Shown piece by piece: positions 48,351 through 61,200 of a DNA stretch of 64,000 bases (within the stretch, counting starts at the first letter, position 1; each line of letters starts with the position of its first letter). Under the pieces are notes generated by a model. It did not search any database. It saw nothing but the letters and a program-made list of their open reading frames with translations, and had not been told where the DNA came from. This DNA comes from Cucumis sativus (taxonomy: Eukaryota > Streptophyta > Magnoliopsida > Cucurbitales > Cucurbitaceae), in NCBI RefSeq assembly GCF_000004075.3, contig NC_026660.2, positions 26,663,498-26,727,497 of the forward strand. Reading direction: 5' to 3'. The translations under genes and the position numbers were made by a program.

Positions 48351-51300
48351 TCTTTGTGGCTAGGTTAGGTTTAAATTAAAAAGGTAATGTAGGGACATTA
48401 TAATCTACGTATACATCACTTTTTTATATTATATGTCTCACATTGTTACTCTTTTTCTTTTCTTTTTTCTCTCGTTAGGGAGTATATTAAAAGATGAAGG
48501 TCATGTGTCTTTATCATTTGAGTTCCGTAAAATAAGTAAAACTTAAACAAGTATTTAGATTTTAGGTCATGCATGCTTTTACTTTCCTCTATACGTGGTC
48601 CTTTTAAATTTTCCCTTTTTCTTTTTCATTTTGTATGCTTGCAAGCTATATGATTCCAAATTAATCATCTTTTTGTTTAAGTTAGTGTGCTATATTCATC
48701 ATGAATTGAAAACCTCCCTGACTTATTTTTCACTATTTTTCTTCTTTTTCGTTAAAATAATTTTATCGTTCATGTGTAAGTATTCAACAAATGATGCATT
48801 TAGAATGATTGAAAATTAAAACATTATTGGAAAAATTCACATGGATACATAAATCATCCATTTTTATCTTCGAAAAGGTTTAGAACAAGTAAATAAGACA
48901 AGAGATATGGATAGACAAATGATGCATGTAGACACCATACATTAAAACCTCGAAAGGATTTTGTTTTCATAACGGTTATTGAATTCCAAATCATGTAGGC
49001 ATGATACAAACATCTTAGATTTTGAACCTTTGAGGTATGAAGAGAAATGTGTCTATTTAATTTAGACGACAAAAAGGCAAAAGGACATAGTTGAAGATAT
49101 ATAGACAAAAAGCAATTGCCATATCTTTTATTTTTAGAATCTCCTTTCGCCCATTGTCGGAGGTAAATAAATACCCAACACTTCACCCACACCCATCACT
49201 TTACCCTTGAGTTCTTCATTAAACTCAAATTTACCTTTCTCTCTCCCCCCTATTAAACACAATTCTATATTTTAATATACTCAATAAAAGTATGTACAAT
49301 AAATTTGACATACGGTAAACTTTCCAAAGTTGTATTTTATCATCTTTTTTAATATACACAATGTACTCGATATCAATGGACAATGTACTCGATATCAATG
49401 GATCAACATGTGTATCCCATCCGGATATCTAAACTAAATTGACACATTTGTAAAGTTTTATTTTTACTTTTCATGCGTTAAAAGGAATTGCCAAAGACAT
49501 TTGACATTAAATTTATGTACGTATGGAAAAATTTGTGTCATTACTTGTATGAGTAACTCTAAACATATATATGAAAAAGTAAATTTAGGGGTCAGGGTGA
49601 CGTTAAAAATTTATGAACGAAATAACATAAAACCGAACCTATAGAGTTGAAAGGTGGAAAACAAAAATAGATCATAAGGTTTCCACATATATCATGTATT
49701 TATTTGTTCACATAAGCATATAAACACTATTTCGTCCATCATTTACTCCCGTGAGCATTAAATTCATTGATTTATTGTACTCACTTCAAAGAATGTTTTG
49801 TTTTGTTTTTCTTTATCATTCATCTCTCTATCCAGTTTTGAAAATCACCTCAAAATTGCTTTTGGTCACATAAAATCATTTCAGCTCTCAATTTTCATAT
49901 AACGACTAAATCATGTTTTGAAATTATTTTGAGAATGGCAAAAGTGATGTAACCACTTTATAATGATCTTGAGCACCCATTCAAAAACCAAACCTCATTA
50001 TAATATAAAAACAAAAAGTAATAAGGAAAACAAAACATGATGCGGATGTGGTTGAAAAAGAAAAAGGATTGAAAAGGCAAAAAATGGGGAAGTTGGCAAT
50101 AGTTTTACAGAAGTATAAGGAAAAAGGCTGAAGAAACCGTCACATTCTCAGAACTGCTTTTAAAACGATGAATAAAGACAGAGTTATGCACTAAAAGTAA
50201 GTTAGAGTTTGGTTCAATTCATTTGGTTTGATTATGAATTATTATTAAAACAAAACAAAAATACATACACTCTCTGATTTTTTGTGTTTCATATTTATAT
50301 CTTTGACCTTGACTAGACTTAAATACTTCTTCTCCCCACATTGCTTTCTTGTATGCAGGTTTTGGGTTGGTCATTTCTAAATGGACCACATTTTCAACAT
50401 GCTGCTCTTCTTTTTTTTTTTTCATATATGTAAAGAAAAAAATAACATCTATTTACACCAAAAACCGCTAAAAAACAAACTGGTTTCCTTAATTGTTGAT
50501 ATGTTTGAAGCAACAAATTTGTACAAACATATAATGCTTCAAATTTTGCAATTAATGCATGCCCATCTCTTTACTAATTACTACACATTTAAATTTTTAG
50601 CAATTAAATATTAGGGCTAAAATTTTAAAAGGATTACTTTAGGGAAAATAATAAAAATAAAGAGCTGAAGTTGATGAAACACAGAAGAATCTTGATGATG
50701 AGATTCTATGCAAGGATGAACTAACAAGTCACAGACAAAAGCTGAATGTCCCTTCTTCTATCCAAAAAAAAAATCTTTTTTTTTAAGACAGAAAGACAAA
50801 GGGATGGGGAGAGGGAAAAAAAAGGAAAATAGATGGGAAAAAATGTTGGAGGTTGAGAAGTGCCCACATGTTCCCTTAGAGAATAGAAGGAAAATGAAAA
50901 GGAAAGAACACAAAATTAAAAGTTGAGACCAAGACATTGGATCTATCGACCAATAATGCCCAGCAGATCAGAAAAACCAACCCCATATATGTTTCATTTC
51001 ATGTTTCTGAAAAATTCTGCATATAATAATATGTATAATCAACTCTTTACTCTTTCCCCATAAAATAATTGACATCATTAATCATTACTTGATTACATTA
51101 CCCTATGGATAATGGAAATGAAAATTAAAACAAAAAAGGTAATTCAAGGACATAAGTTTCTTGCATTGATGACCAGTGTAAGTATAAATGACAGTTGGGG
51201 TTTGCACTTTTAAACATTATTAATAACCAATTTTTTTTATATATAAAAAAAAAAATCCAATTTTGGTGTGTAATTGGGAGTATATGAATGAATGTAATGT

Positions 51301-51584
51301 TAAAACGGAAAAAATGTAGGTTCATACACGTTGGTGTTATTCCGAAATCCCGTTCTGTCGTTTTTTTTCATCCTTCCTTAGATTCCACGAATGAAGAAGA
51401 AAAAGTCAACTTGTAGTTGAAGGGAAGAAAAACCCATTAAGTAAAATACTCATTAATTTGATTTAACACAAAATGAAGACACACTAATATAAAAATTAAG
51501 GGTATTTAATAAGTGGATACAATAGATATATCCAAATATTCCAATTAATTAACACAAACCCCAAAAAAAAAAAAAAAAAGAAAC
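48351..51584. other. Intergenic, AT-rich, 3' side of the ZF-HD gene
   Basis: No supported coding region. A 112-codon minus ORF at 48854-49192 has no recognisable motif. A 22-bp tandem duplication is at 49359-49402. The last kilobase is purine-rich and likely 3' flank of the ZF-HD gene. Confidence 0.45.
49359..49402. repeat. Perfect 22-bp tandem duplication
   Basis: The unit beginning caatgtactcg and ending atcaatgga is present twice with no gap, 49359-49380 and 49381-49402. Perfect identity suggests a recent event. Confidence 0.92.
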
Positions 51585-51621
51585 AAGAAGAAGAAGAAGA
51601 AGATGATGATGATGATGATGA
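51563..51621. repeat. Compound poly(A), (AAG)n, (GAT)n microsatellite
   Basis: A17 at 51563-51579, about six AAG units at 51585-51602, and about six GAT units to 51621. It lies about 155 bases beyond the ZF-HD stop codon, probably in or near its 3' UTR. Confidence 0.9.
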
Positions 51622-51776
51622 CTGATGAGAATAATGAAACCCTAAATCTAAAAATCCGGGAAAATAGAGAGAGTTCTTGAGGAGAAGTTGAAGTTAACAT
51701 TTGATTTAACAATGAAGTTATGATTTTTTTTTAATATATAATTTAGTTTTAATTTTAATTAATATGGGGTGGTTTT

Positions 51777-52523
51777 CTAGGGTTTCTTACCAAGAGTGTG
51801 CTTGTTATTATGCATCCACACCTTAAGCACGTGCCGCTTTACTCCGGTGTCGTTACAGAACTGCTGCACCACCGCCTCGTCGTGTTTTTGAATTCTCCAA
51901 CCCAATGTCTCCGCCAGTCCCAGCATTCTGTCCTTCTGTTCTTGTGTAAATTTTGTTCTAAATCTCTTCTTCCCAAAGCTACTACTTCCTCCGCCGCCTC
52001 CGCCGCTCGGATTCGACATATCTTCCTGTTCTTCTCTGCTGTGGGTGCCACCGCCGCCTGATGTCGACGGGAGAGCTAATGGCCTGTGATGTGGCGCCAC
52101 GTGGAGGTACCCAGCTGGAGTTCGGTAGTAAGGGGAGAACTGTCCTGGGTGGGGTAATAGAAATGGCTCTCCGATTCCGAGACCGACGCCTACGGCGGGG
52201 TTGAGGTTGTTGTCGGTTTCTTTACGGTGGAAGTTGCGGTGGCAGTTACAAGCGGCGCATTTAAGAGCGTCGAGTGTACCTTCAGCTCCAGCGGCTAGAA
52301 ATTCGCCGCAACCGTCAAGGGCGTGACCTCCAATGCCAACGGCGTGATTTTTTAAGCACTCTCTGTATTTGGGTTTCCTCTGTCCAGGAGATGATGACAT
52401 GATTTGGTCAGTAGTAGTGGGGATTTTGAGTCGGGTTCCTGAGTTGGGCAACGAGTCGTCGTAACTCGCTGCCGCGATGTCCATCTCTTCTTCTTCGTGT
52501 TCGTCTTGATCTTCGAAATCCAT
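51777..52523 (-). CDS. Zinc-finger homeodomain (ZF-HD) transcription factor, ZHD1/ZHD2-like
   Basis: A single-exon ORF of 248 residues, as is normal for this plant-only family. An acidic N-terminus precedes the ZF-HD dimerisation zinc finger at residues 53-101: [21 protein letters not shown] and [16 protein letters not shown]. Zinc ligands are expected among C56, H60, C72, C89, C92, C94, H95 and H99. A glycine- and proline-rich linker (residues 102-183, with two G runs) leads to the homeodomain at 185-247: [26 protein letters not shown] and the recognition helix VWMHNNKH. The finger dimerises the protein and the homeodomain binds ATTA-core sites. The position near a CYCD2/4 cyclin and the unknown-function gene matches Arabidopsis HB25 and HB22. 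The leader upstream (52524-52620) is a purine/T-rich low-complexity tract. Confidence 0.96.
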   Translation of the reverse strand: MDFEDQDEHEEEEMDIAAASYDDSLPNSGTRLKIPTTTDQIMSSSPGQRKPKYRECLKNHAVGIGGHALDGCGEFLAAGAEGTLDALKCAACNCHRNFHRKETDNNLNPAVGVGLGIGEPFLLPHPGQFSPYYRTPAGYLHVAPHHRPLALPSTSGGGGTHSREEQEDMSNPSGGGGGGSSSFGKKRFRTKFTQEQKDRMLGLAETLGWRIQKHDEAVVQQFCNDTGVKRHVLKVWMHNNKHTLGKKP

Positions 52524-53003
52524 GGTGAAAATTAAGAGGGAAATTGAGAAAGAAAGAAAAAAAAAAAGAAAAAAGGAAGGGGGGATTTCAGAGAAGAAGA
52601 TAAGAGAAGTGAGAGAATGTGGACATTAATTTTCCACTCTGCGGAGAGGGGCAAAAATAAAGAAAAAAAGAAAAGAAAGGAAAAGCTGTAGTTCTTCAGA
52701 AGGGTTCATATACTTTGCCGTTTCTCAGTCCCAACCAAATAAGGATCCCGTACTATCCCCACCCCCATTCCCCTTCTCACCGGCTTTACCCGGTTAACTT
52801 AACCTCTGTTTTCTTTTTCTAACTTATAACTTTCTTTTTCCTTTTAACATTTTTCTCTTTTCATTATTACTGCGCAGTTAAAAATTAGAAAAAGTGCCCA
52901 AGAATCAAGTTTGAATTCCCAACAACTGCTTCAGCTTACTTGCCTAATCTATGAACTCAATTAACTTTTCTCAAACATTCTAATACTTCACTTTAGTATC
53001 TGA

Positions 53004-53078
53004 TATCTAGGAAGTTTGTTATATTGCTATATTACTTTAATATCTAGAAAGTCTGTATAGTGCTATATTATTATATAG
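53004..53078. repeat. Imperfect tandem repeat, unit about 37 bp
   Basis: atatctaggaagtttgt and atatctagaaagtctgt start the two units. Each is followed by a gctatatta block. Confidence 0.75.
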
Positions 53079-53787
53079 TTTATCAGTGATCACTAAGATG
53101 ATAGTTCAAATCTCTCATTTCTTGTATCAATAATTGAAATAAAATAACTAACCAACTATTACTTTCACTCCATTTTTTTTTCTTTTTACTTCGATCTATT
53201 GAATTTTGTATATATACGTTGTCGAAAATCTTAATTTTTCTTTTATATCTTTTGCTTCACTCAACTTTCAATAACTATACTTCAAACAAAAATTATATTA
53301 ACGAGAATCATACTTTTTTTAAATTGAAGATGTAATTACAAACAAATCAACTAAGTTAGATAAAATTTGAATTTGTATCCCTTCCATTACAAATAGAATA
53401 TCAGGAAGTCCATTAAATCTAAACCACAATTTAGATAGGACCTAGCTAAGACTTACCTTTGCTTAATATGGACACATATTCCAAACTTTATGCATGCAAA
53501 ATATAAATTGAAAGTGAGAAATGAAGAAACTGGGTTAGATCGAGTATTAAATAGAGTGAAAACATAAAAACAAAAAGTAGAAGAAGAAAGCATGCATGAA
53601 ATGTGGAACCCAATTGTATGAGGAATGAAAAATGAAAGGGAAATATAGTTGCGTAATAGATTAAAAAGATATATATTCAATAGTGTGAGGCAACCATGGA
53701 GAAATGATTTGAATATTATATAATTAAAAAAGTATAGAAATGAAATAGTAGAGTGGGAGGAGTGGAAGATAGAAGAAGGGTGATGTA

Positions 53788-53814
53788 AATAATAATAATA
53801 ATAATAATAATAAT
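53788..53814. repeat. (AAT)9 microsatellite
   Basis: Nine AAT units in the distal upstream region of the ZF-HD gene. Confidence 0.9.
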
Positions 53815-53899
53815 AGAAGAAGAAGAAAAAGTGAGTGAATTAAAAAAGTGAAGAAATGAGTGTGGTTGATTTGAATATAGAGAGATTATATGGAAGAGG

Positions 53900-54480
53900 A
53901 AAGTGAAGGGGACGCGCGGGAACCCAAAAGAGCAAAAGGAGACAGAAATGGTGCAGACCATTGTGGTGTGTATTAGCACGCATTCCCGTACCTGAAACGG
54001 ACTGACGTGACGTGGGACCTACTCACTCTAAACCCCAAAAACTATATACTCATGGCGCGTACGGCGGCGCGTGTCTTCTTTTTTCAATTTCTTCCAAACC
54101 TCTGCATGCTCATTGCCCAACCCAAACATAATATACATCACTTTTGTTTTTCTTTCTTTCAATGTTTGAGCTGTGGGGTGTTTGTTGACAAGGACACGGA
54201 ATTACGTAGGAAAAATTAAATTGTCGGCATTTAAGGCAGCTGCCTACGTGCGTCCATCTCCGACATGGCTGACGCTTTGTTAGCGTCAACATGCATTAAA
54301 TTATGGCCGTGTCCCCAATCCCTTTGTTTACACCAAACGCCAATTCCTAATACCATAATCTAACCCTTACCACCTTCCATTAGTGGCGCGTTCTTATCCA
54401 CGCCCTCCCTCTCACAACACCAAAAGAAAACGCTGCTATACTATACTATACTATGCTCTGTGCCTCTGGCAGAGGTGTCA
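53900..54480. promoter_or_regulatory. GC-richer regulatory island with tandem ACGT motifs and palindromes
   Basis: tgacgtgacgtggg at 54003-54016 holds two overlapping TGACGT/ACGTG bZIP motifs (as-1-like). A perfect 12-bp palindrome aggcagctgcct lies at 54234-54245. tgacgct and agcgtca form a 7-bp inverted repeat near 54268-54286. (CTATA)3 lies near 54437-54453. cctctg-g-cagagg is at 54463-54475. A weak TATA (actatatac) precedes a 55-codon ORF from ATG 54052 that has no motif. No gene is assigned. It sits 1.4-2 kb upstream of the ZF-HD start. Confidence 0.4.
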
Positions 54481-57400
54481 CAATCTTACCAACCAAACCC
54501 ACTCACTTTCCTGTCCTACAAACTCCAAAATCTAATTTTACTTTTTTACTTATTAATTAATTCCATCTTAATCCCACGAATGCTGTTTTCTTTTGTAATT
54601 ATGTCTATACATTTCTTTCATAATAATACCATTATTCTCATCTAATCAATAATATATATTACCCTTTTATTTATGGATACTAAGAAATAAGTATTCACTT
54701 TTAAATAATTAAACTTTAGGTGAGAAAGTACAATTTATGAAGTGTGAAAATATAGAATGTTTACTAACTAAAACACGATATTTGGACAAGCTTTTAAATA
54801 CAACAGATGTGAACAAAGTCGATCACATTGTCTTCAGATGATTTATCCAAAATTTAATATTCCATCAATTTCATTCACATTGTTGGTAGGTTCAAATAAA
54901 TTCTGTCATAAAATCGGTAGTATTACATGACTCAATCAAATACTTGTTGGGAAAAAGAATAAGAAATCATTTTCAAAGAGTGAATATAGGCTTTTCAGTC
55001 TATATTGAAAAAATACATGTGACCACTAGTTGAGACAAGGTTTTATTTATGTAGAAATCAACCGACTATGTCTTTTGTTTTGAATATTTTCTTTTTCATG
55101 AAGTAGCCAACAGAACTAAGTTGTCTACATCATATATATATATATATAAAGAAAAAAAAAAACTGGTATGAAAAAATATCTTAAAACTAATACCCTAACA
55201 ATAGAAAAAATATAGGGGGAAAAGCAGAAAACATTGCTATTAAAAAGGCTTAAAAACTAAGGAAAAAAAAGGTAAAATAGCTTCCTATCTAACGAGCTAT
55301 TTAGCTAAAATTTTATTGGTTAAATTTAGTGTCGTATTTTAAACATCAGATTTCACGATTGATTAAAAATTTTAGGATTAAGATCAAACTATTAGCTTTC
55401 TATTACTTTATAAATTTCAAAAACTTTTTTCTTCCTATCATAAAACGAAAACATATTTGAGAAGAGGTTAAAATTCAAACAAACTTCTTTTACTTAAAAT
55501 AGCGGAACACCGATAGATGTGAAGTATAAGATTGAAAAGCCTCAAACTTTCATTGTTTTCATGTAACTTACAGACACCTTAAAGTTGACGTCGTTTTCAA
55601 ACAAATCAAACCAAAGGAGTTTCAAAAGACACATTAAACACAACAATGAGAAATAGTTAGCAAATTGCTTAGATAAACCAAACCTAGGAAGAGTCAATAA
55701 TGAAGGCTAGAAATAAAGCTAATGCTTAATTAAGTAAAAAAAAAAATAAATTGTATGGGGAATATGATTACAAACTCTAAAGAAAGCGAACATTATGAGT
55801 TATGAGTGAGTGTGTGCATGCCATAAAATACTCTCCCTAGCTAATCTCCAAAACCTCTATGATATTTATAGGATTAACCATTTCCAATATCCTTCTTCTA
55901 TTTAATTTCAAAACCTAGCTTCTTATTCGCTGGTTTATGTGAATCTTTGCTGTCAATTTTCTAATGTCCAAAACTTAATTAGGACTATTATTTTTAACCT
56001 TTTTTTGTTGTGTGTCCTTTTTTCTATTGCTTCTTCTTGATTCTCCATTTATGGAATCTCACTACCACTCTTACCCTTTTGACTTCACATTTTTATTTTT
56101 CCGTTGTTGTAAACAATCTCATGTTGTCTGCCCTTTTAATGGGGACCCCCAGTATAACTATTTGGGTTGGTTTAGTAAAATAAAATAGAGAAGACCAATT
56201 GGAGTTACTGTTATTAAACTTGAGTCTGTGTGTGTGCGTGTGTTTTTCTCTCTCGTTATTTATCTATAATGGTTTCTTACTTAATAACTTAATTATGGCT
56301 AGTTAATAATTACATTTTCTTAAGCATCAATCATGTTTACACGGCTACATAAACTAGCAAATTTATAAAAGATGTCATTCTGGTTTTGAGTTTTCAATTT
56401 TTACAAATTATGTTTTTTTTTTCCAATAATTTTCCATCTCTCAGAACAAATATTGAAGTTATTAACCAAAGTTTACAAAAAAATTAAACTATTTGTTTTG
56501 TTCTTTAGTTTTTAAACTAGACTTAAATTGGAAAACATTACTAAAAGTTTGAGAAAAAAATTGAAATAAAACTTTAAAATAGAGGCTTCAATCTCGCTTT
56601 TATCATTATTAATTTCACATTTCTTGAAACATACAGTTAAACAATTAACAACGTTTCAAAAGAATATTTTTTGTAAAAAGTAAAATGTAGTTAAAATTCT
56701 GACTTGATTAGAAAGAATTAGTTTAAAGGATAAATGATTGACATCACTTTCAAAATATATCAGAAAAATAGATTTACGAGGCATGCAACATTTATTGTAT
56801 TTTGTAAATATTTTAAAATTTTGTAATTATAATAATTTTCGTTCAAGATAAACGGAAAGTAATGGAAAAGATTTGTATTTATTATGGAAAAACAATGTGA
56901 ATTATTTAGCTTAAATTAAAAGAAGGAAAAGAAAGTGTATATTATGCAACATACAGCGTTTTCTCGTATTATGTTTAATTGAGGTGTTAGGGTTTTGAAG
57001 GAATTAACAGTGTATATATTGTCCATTCCAATTTTCAATAGAACTATTTGAAGACAACCTCAGGCCTCAGGAATCAGGATCAGTACAAACAGCCATATAC
57101 TTTTTCAAAAAAACAAATAAACAAATGAATAAGTTATCTTAGTAATTAGTTATTTATTTATTGAAGTCCATGAATGAAATTTGGATATAAAATATAGAAT
57201 TAATTTGGTTTAAATTAAGAAGTGGATTAAAATCTCAGTTGTCTCATCTTAATGCTGACGTTGTTCATAACAAAAACAAACCTTTCCCGAGGAAGAAAGA
57301 GAAGAAAAAGAAAGAAGGAAAGAAATGAGAAACAGAAATACATAACCTTTTCCAAATGTTTCAGCTGCAACACCAAAAAATAAAAAAGGAAAACAAAACA

Positions 57401-57776
57401 GAAAATTCCAACACTTTTGAATGATAAGTAATGCCAGTCTGTCTAATCACATCAAAATCATCAATTTCCCATTCTTTTATTAAAATCTTAATCACACACA
57501 CTCCCATAATTATCCTTCTTTCACATTTTCCCTTGTAAAATCTTCATTTTTTTTTATTATTATTTTTTTATTAGAATACATATATGAAGATGATGATTAT
57601 TATCAGTAATTTATTTGTGCAGCTCCAAGGTGTCTGCCATGTAAATTGTTGTTGTGTAGATGGGATTCTAATTTGGCACAAACAAAACCCGATAACACAA
57701 TCAAACTTTTGTTCTTTTCTTTTCTTATTTATTATTTAATTTTGTATGGTGTGGTATTGTAGATATTAAAATCTTT
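54481..57776. other. Intergenic, AT-rich
   Basis: No supported ORF. Many A and T runs and (TA)n near 55131-55148 are present. 56380-56660 has the look of degraded small DNA elements. Confidence 0.45.
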
Positions 57777-57912
57777 TTGATTCATTTAAAAAACAAAAAG
57801 ATGTTTTTGAAAAAATTCATTTTTATTTAAACTTCTCTTTATATGAAAGTAGTATAAAACACACCTCAAAAAGCTAAATTAGAAACTTAAAAGAAAGTAT
57901 TTCGAATACACC
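57777..57912. mobile_element. MITE-like element, copy B of the family at 13806-13990, opposite orientation
   Basis: 57802-57833 matches the reverse complement of the block near 13933-13965 with two differences by eye. The flanking gattca at one end and cgaatacacc at the other correspond to the ends of copy A. Internal parts have diverged and copy B is shorter. Confidence 0.5.
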
Positions 57913-58215
57913 ATGATAAAAGTTTGATTTTTTTTTTGTTTAGAATAAAATATCCATTTTGTTTTATAAGGGATTTGGAAGTATAAATTGCATTTGAACT
58001 CAAATGGGAATTTTCATATAAAAATGGAGGGAAAAGGAAGAGGAAAGGGAAAGGGAAAGGGGAAAGGGAGAAATATTAAATGTGAGTATAACAGAGAGAT
58101 GTGAAGATCCACTAAAATGGGGAAAGGTTAGAACATGTGATTCTCAAAACACAGCCAAACTGGTTCAAGAGACATACATTTCTGACCGCACCCTGCTCCC
58201 ACCTGACATCCCAAC

Positions 58216-58222
58216 TATATAA
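58216..58222 (+). promoter_or_regulatory. TATA box and C/T-rich initiator without a visible gene
   Basis: tatataa sits in caactatataacc and is followed 25-60 bases on by a C-rich then pyrimidine-rich stretch (58228-58300), the arrangement of a typical plant core promoter. No ORF with a recognisable product follows before 62.8 kb on this strand. Confidence 0.4.
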
Positions 58223-61200
58223 CCAAACTCACACCCAAACCCCAACCCCCAAACCCCTTTTCCTTCTTCTTAATAATTATCTCCTCTCCCATTATTCTTT
58301 TCTTTAAATATATATTTCTTTTCCACTGTATTTTGTCTTTATCTTAGTCTATTCAAAGTCTATTCACAAATTGTCATGTTTGATAATCTTTTGAATGCAT
58401 GACAATGAACATACTCTCTGTCAAAATAAATACTTTTACAATTAATTTATCAACCTGCAAGCATGCTATTTTTATATTTTTTGAGTTCAGCCATCTATTA
58501 GTTGGTGTTTTGAATGGTGTTTTTTTCAAAACTTAAGTTGTATTCGTATTCACGTTATTTACATTATCTATAACTTTGATTCTAGAGTTTTTAAGGAGAG
58601 TGTTAGATTGGATTAACCCCTAACTACACTTGTTGAGTAAATAGTTAATACATTGTCAGTGCATCATACAAAACGTAGGTGTTTGATTTTGCCACTCCTA
58701 ACCCGTAAAAGAGATGAACAGAAAACAAAAGAAATTTGCACCAAAAAAGAATTTGGTAATAAATCTGTGTGATATCAGATGATGTAACATTTGGAGAGTA
58801 TGACCAATATGAATATGAATATATTGATCCATGGTTTCTTTGATATCTTAAAAAAAGGAAAATAATTAGTGTAGTGTTGGTGGGGGAAGTGTGTCAGGTG
58901 GCGGGAAACCGCAAAAAAACAGAGTTTGCATAACTTTGCATTGCATGAGAAAGAAAGGACAGTGTATTTTGTTGTTGTTTGTTGTTTCTTTTTTCTTTTG
59001 TTGTTCTAACAAATTAAAGTTTATATATATATATATATTATATGTGTTAGAATTATGGATGGGAATGAACGGAACGGAAGGGGAGGGAAGGGAAGCGATG
59101 GGAGTTAGGGATGATAGTGAGAGGAGAAGAGAAAGAGTGGGAGAGGACCCCTGTTTTTCCATTTCTATATTATATTCTTTTGCAGCCTTTTTCATTAAAA
59201 CTCTGCCCCCTCCCTCCTTCCTAACTATGCCCCACTTTCTTTTCCTTTCCATTACCCTCTTCTCTTCTCCTCTCCTTCTCCTCTCCTCTCCCCTCCCCAC
59301 TCCTTTTTCTTTTTTCTTTTTTCTTTTTTTTCTTTTTTTTTTGCTATCTCTCCTCTTATTATTCCTTCTCATTTTGTTTGTTCTAATCCATATTCTACTT
59401 TGCTTTTAAAATAATGGGTGATTTAATTATGGTATGATTAATGTAAGAAACCACGGTTGTACGTTATAACTCATTACCTTGGTGCATTTAGTGATGACTT
59501 TGTTTTTAGTTCTATGTTTTTGAATTTATACTTGTTTATACCATGGTTCTCCATTTTTTAGAAGATTAAATAACATTAGCTAGAAGTCAAATAGTTAATA
59601 AATAGTTTGGTTGAGTTTTATGAAAAATGTTAAAAGAATCATTGTTCCACTATAAAAAGATTCAAGAAAGTGATGAGTTTTAAACCTATAAAAGAGAATA
59701 TAATCCTTTTGGTTTCAAATCATCTTAGTTACAAGCACTTTTCTTACGTGCAAACTCTAGTCAAATTTTATCTTTTATTATATTGATTGGAATGAAAAAG
59801 TTTGTGAATGGTACAAAAACTTTGAAAAAAATATTATTATGATTGGGACAAGAGAGAGAATTATGTGTGATTTAAAAAAATTTCATAGATTTACTACTAT
59901 GTCGTAATATTTGTTGAAACTTTTCAAACAACTTCTTGTGTTTCTTATTTTTGTTTTTTGCTTTTAATTTATCAATTATTTCGTACTTATTCATACCATT
60001 GATTTGAAAGGGTTTAGTATTAGTTTTTACTTGTTAAATTTTTAATTACAACGTTTCAATATCCCAATGATCTCTAATTAGGGATGATTTAACAACGTAA
60101 CCTTTATAGATCAAAGTAAAAATGTTTGTTTTGGATGAGGGGGAGTTTGCTTAATTTTGAGATTGAGAATGTGGGATAAAATAAAAATAGGATGAGATGT
60201 GATAGAAAAAGAGAGTGTGTGTGTTAAGAAAGATATACATATATATACATGTATACATATATATATATACATATATAGAGGATAGGATATAATAGATTAA
60301 GAATGCATGTGAAGAGGTGAGAATAATTTTGAGTGTACTGTACAAACACATTTCTCTCTGATTATTTTGGAGAGATATGGAATGGGAAGGACTCTGACAT
60401 TGCCACCATGCGAGACATACACACTATTGCCTTTTAAATTCAAACTATATTAATAACTTGATTGTAATTATATTTATTGTATGTGGGAAGAAGGAAGAAA
60501 ATTAGAGAGGGCAATTGATTAATTAATAATAATAAAAAAAAAAAGAATTGAATTGAATTATATGGTTCCATATTTGGGGTTGACAGTAGGAAGTGGTTCC
60601 CCCACTAGCCATCTAGTTTGTACCTTAATGGGAAGATATATTCTCTTTTACTCACTATTCACTAATTCTTCTGTGTAATTGAAAACCCTACACACACCCA
60701 TCCCTCTCTGCACCATCTCATCATAATGCCTCATTTTTATCACACTTTGCATCAAACTCTTCCCTCTCTCTAAACTCCACTGTTTATCCTTTCTTCAACA
60801 ACTTATCATAACTTCAAATAATACCACATATGCCCATTTTATTTAAATTACCCCCAGAGAGTTTATTAAAATATACTTGTTTAAACCCTAATGAAAACAT
60901 TGAATAACTAGTATAGCAACAGTCCAAACTACAAATTCAAGGTATTTGAACAAACCCATACATGATATAAAAATAAAAACTTGATTAGTCTTTTAATGTG
61001 GGTAGCATTAGAGGGCCATATGTAGACCAAGTTGACAGAAACTAAACAATTGAATCAGTCGAAAACATGTATGTAATTTGAGTGAGTCAAGAGTTCAATG
61101 AAAGTTCTCCTAACCCACTTAATTAAATTAAAAGAATAATATTATTAAATGGGTCCATGAAATAAGATCTTTTTTTTTAGAGAAAGAAGATTAAATATGA

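Larger units (their letters stand above)
52524..53990. other. Upstream region of the ZF-HD gene
   Basis: 52524-52620 is the likely leader and 52620-52800 the proximal promoter. An imperfect tandem repeat of about 37 bp occupies 53004-53078. AT-rich DNA and (AAT)9 at 53788-53814 follow. No gene is seen. Confidence 0.45.

Noticed and set aside
48854..49192. 112-codon minus ORF
   Set aside because: No motif, AT-rich codon use typical of noncoding sequence here, and no splice or promoter context.
50683..50707. Fifteen bases identical to the start of miR172 (agaatcttgatgatg)
   Set aside because: The 3' end does not match miR172, no star strand lies within hairpin distance, and the identity sits inside a small palindrome (agaatct...agattct). 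Chance in AT-rich DNA is likelier.
58866..59409. Overlapping 168- and 172-codon ORFs on both strands
   Set aside because: They come from the purine/pyrimidine low-complexity block at 59200-59400. The predicted peptides are K/R/E- or F/L/S-rich without domains.
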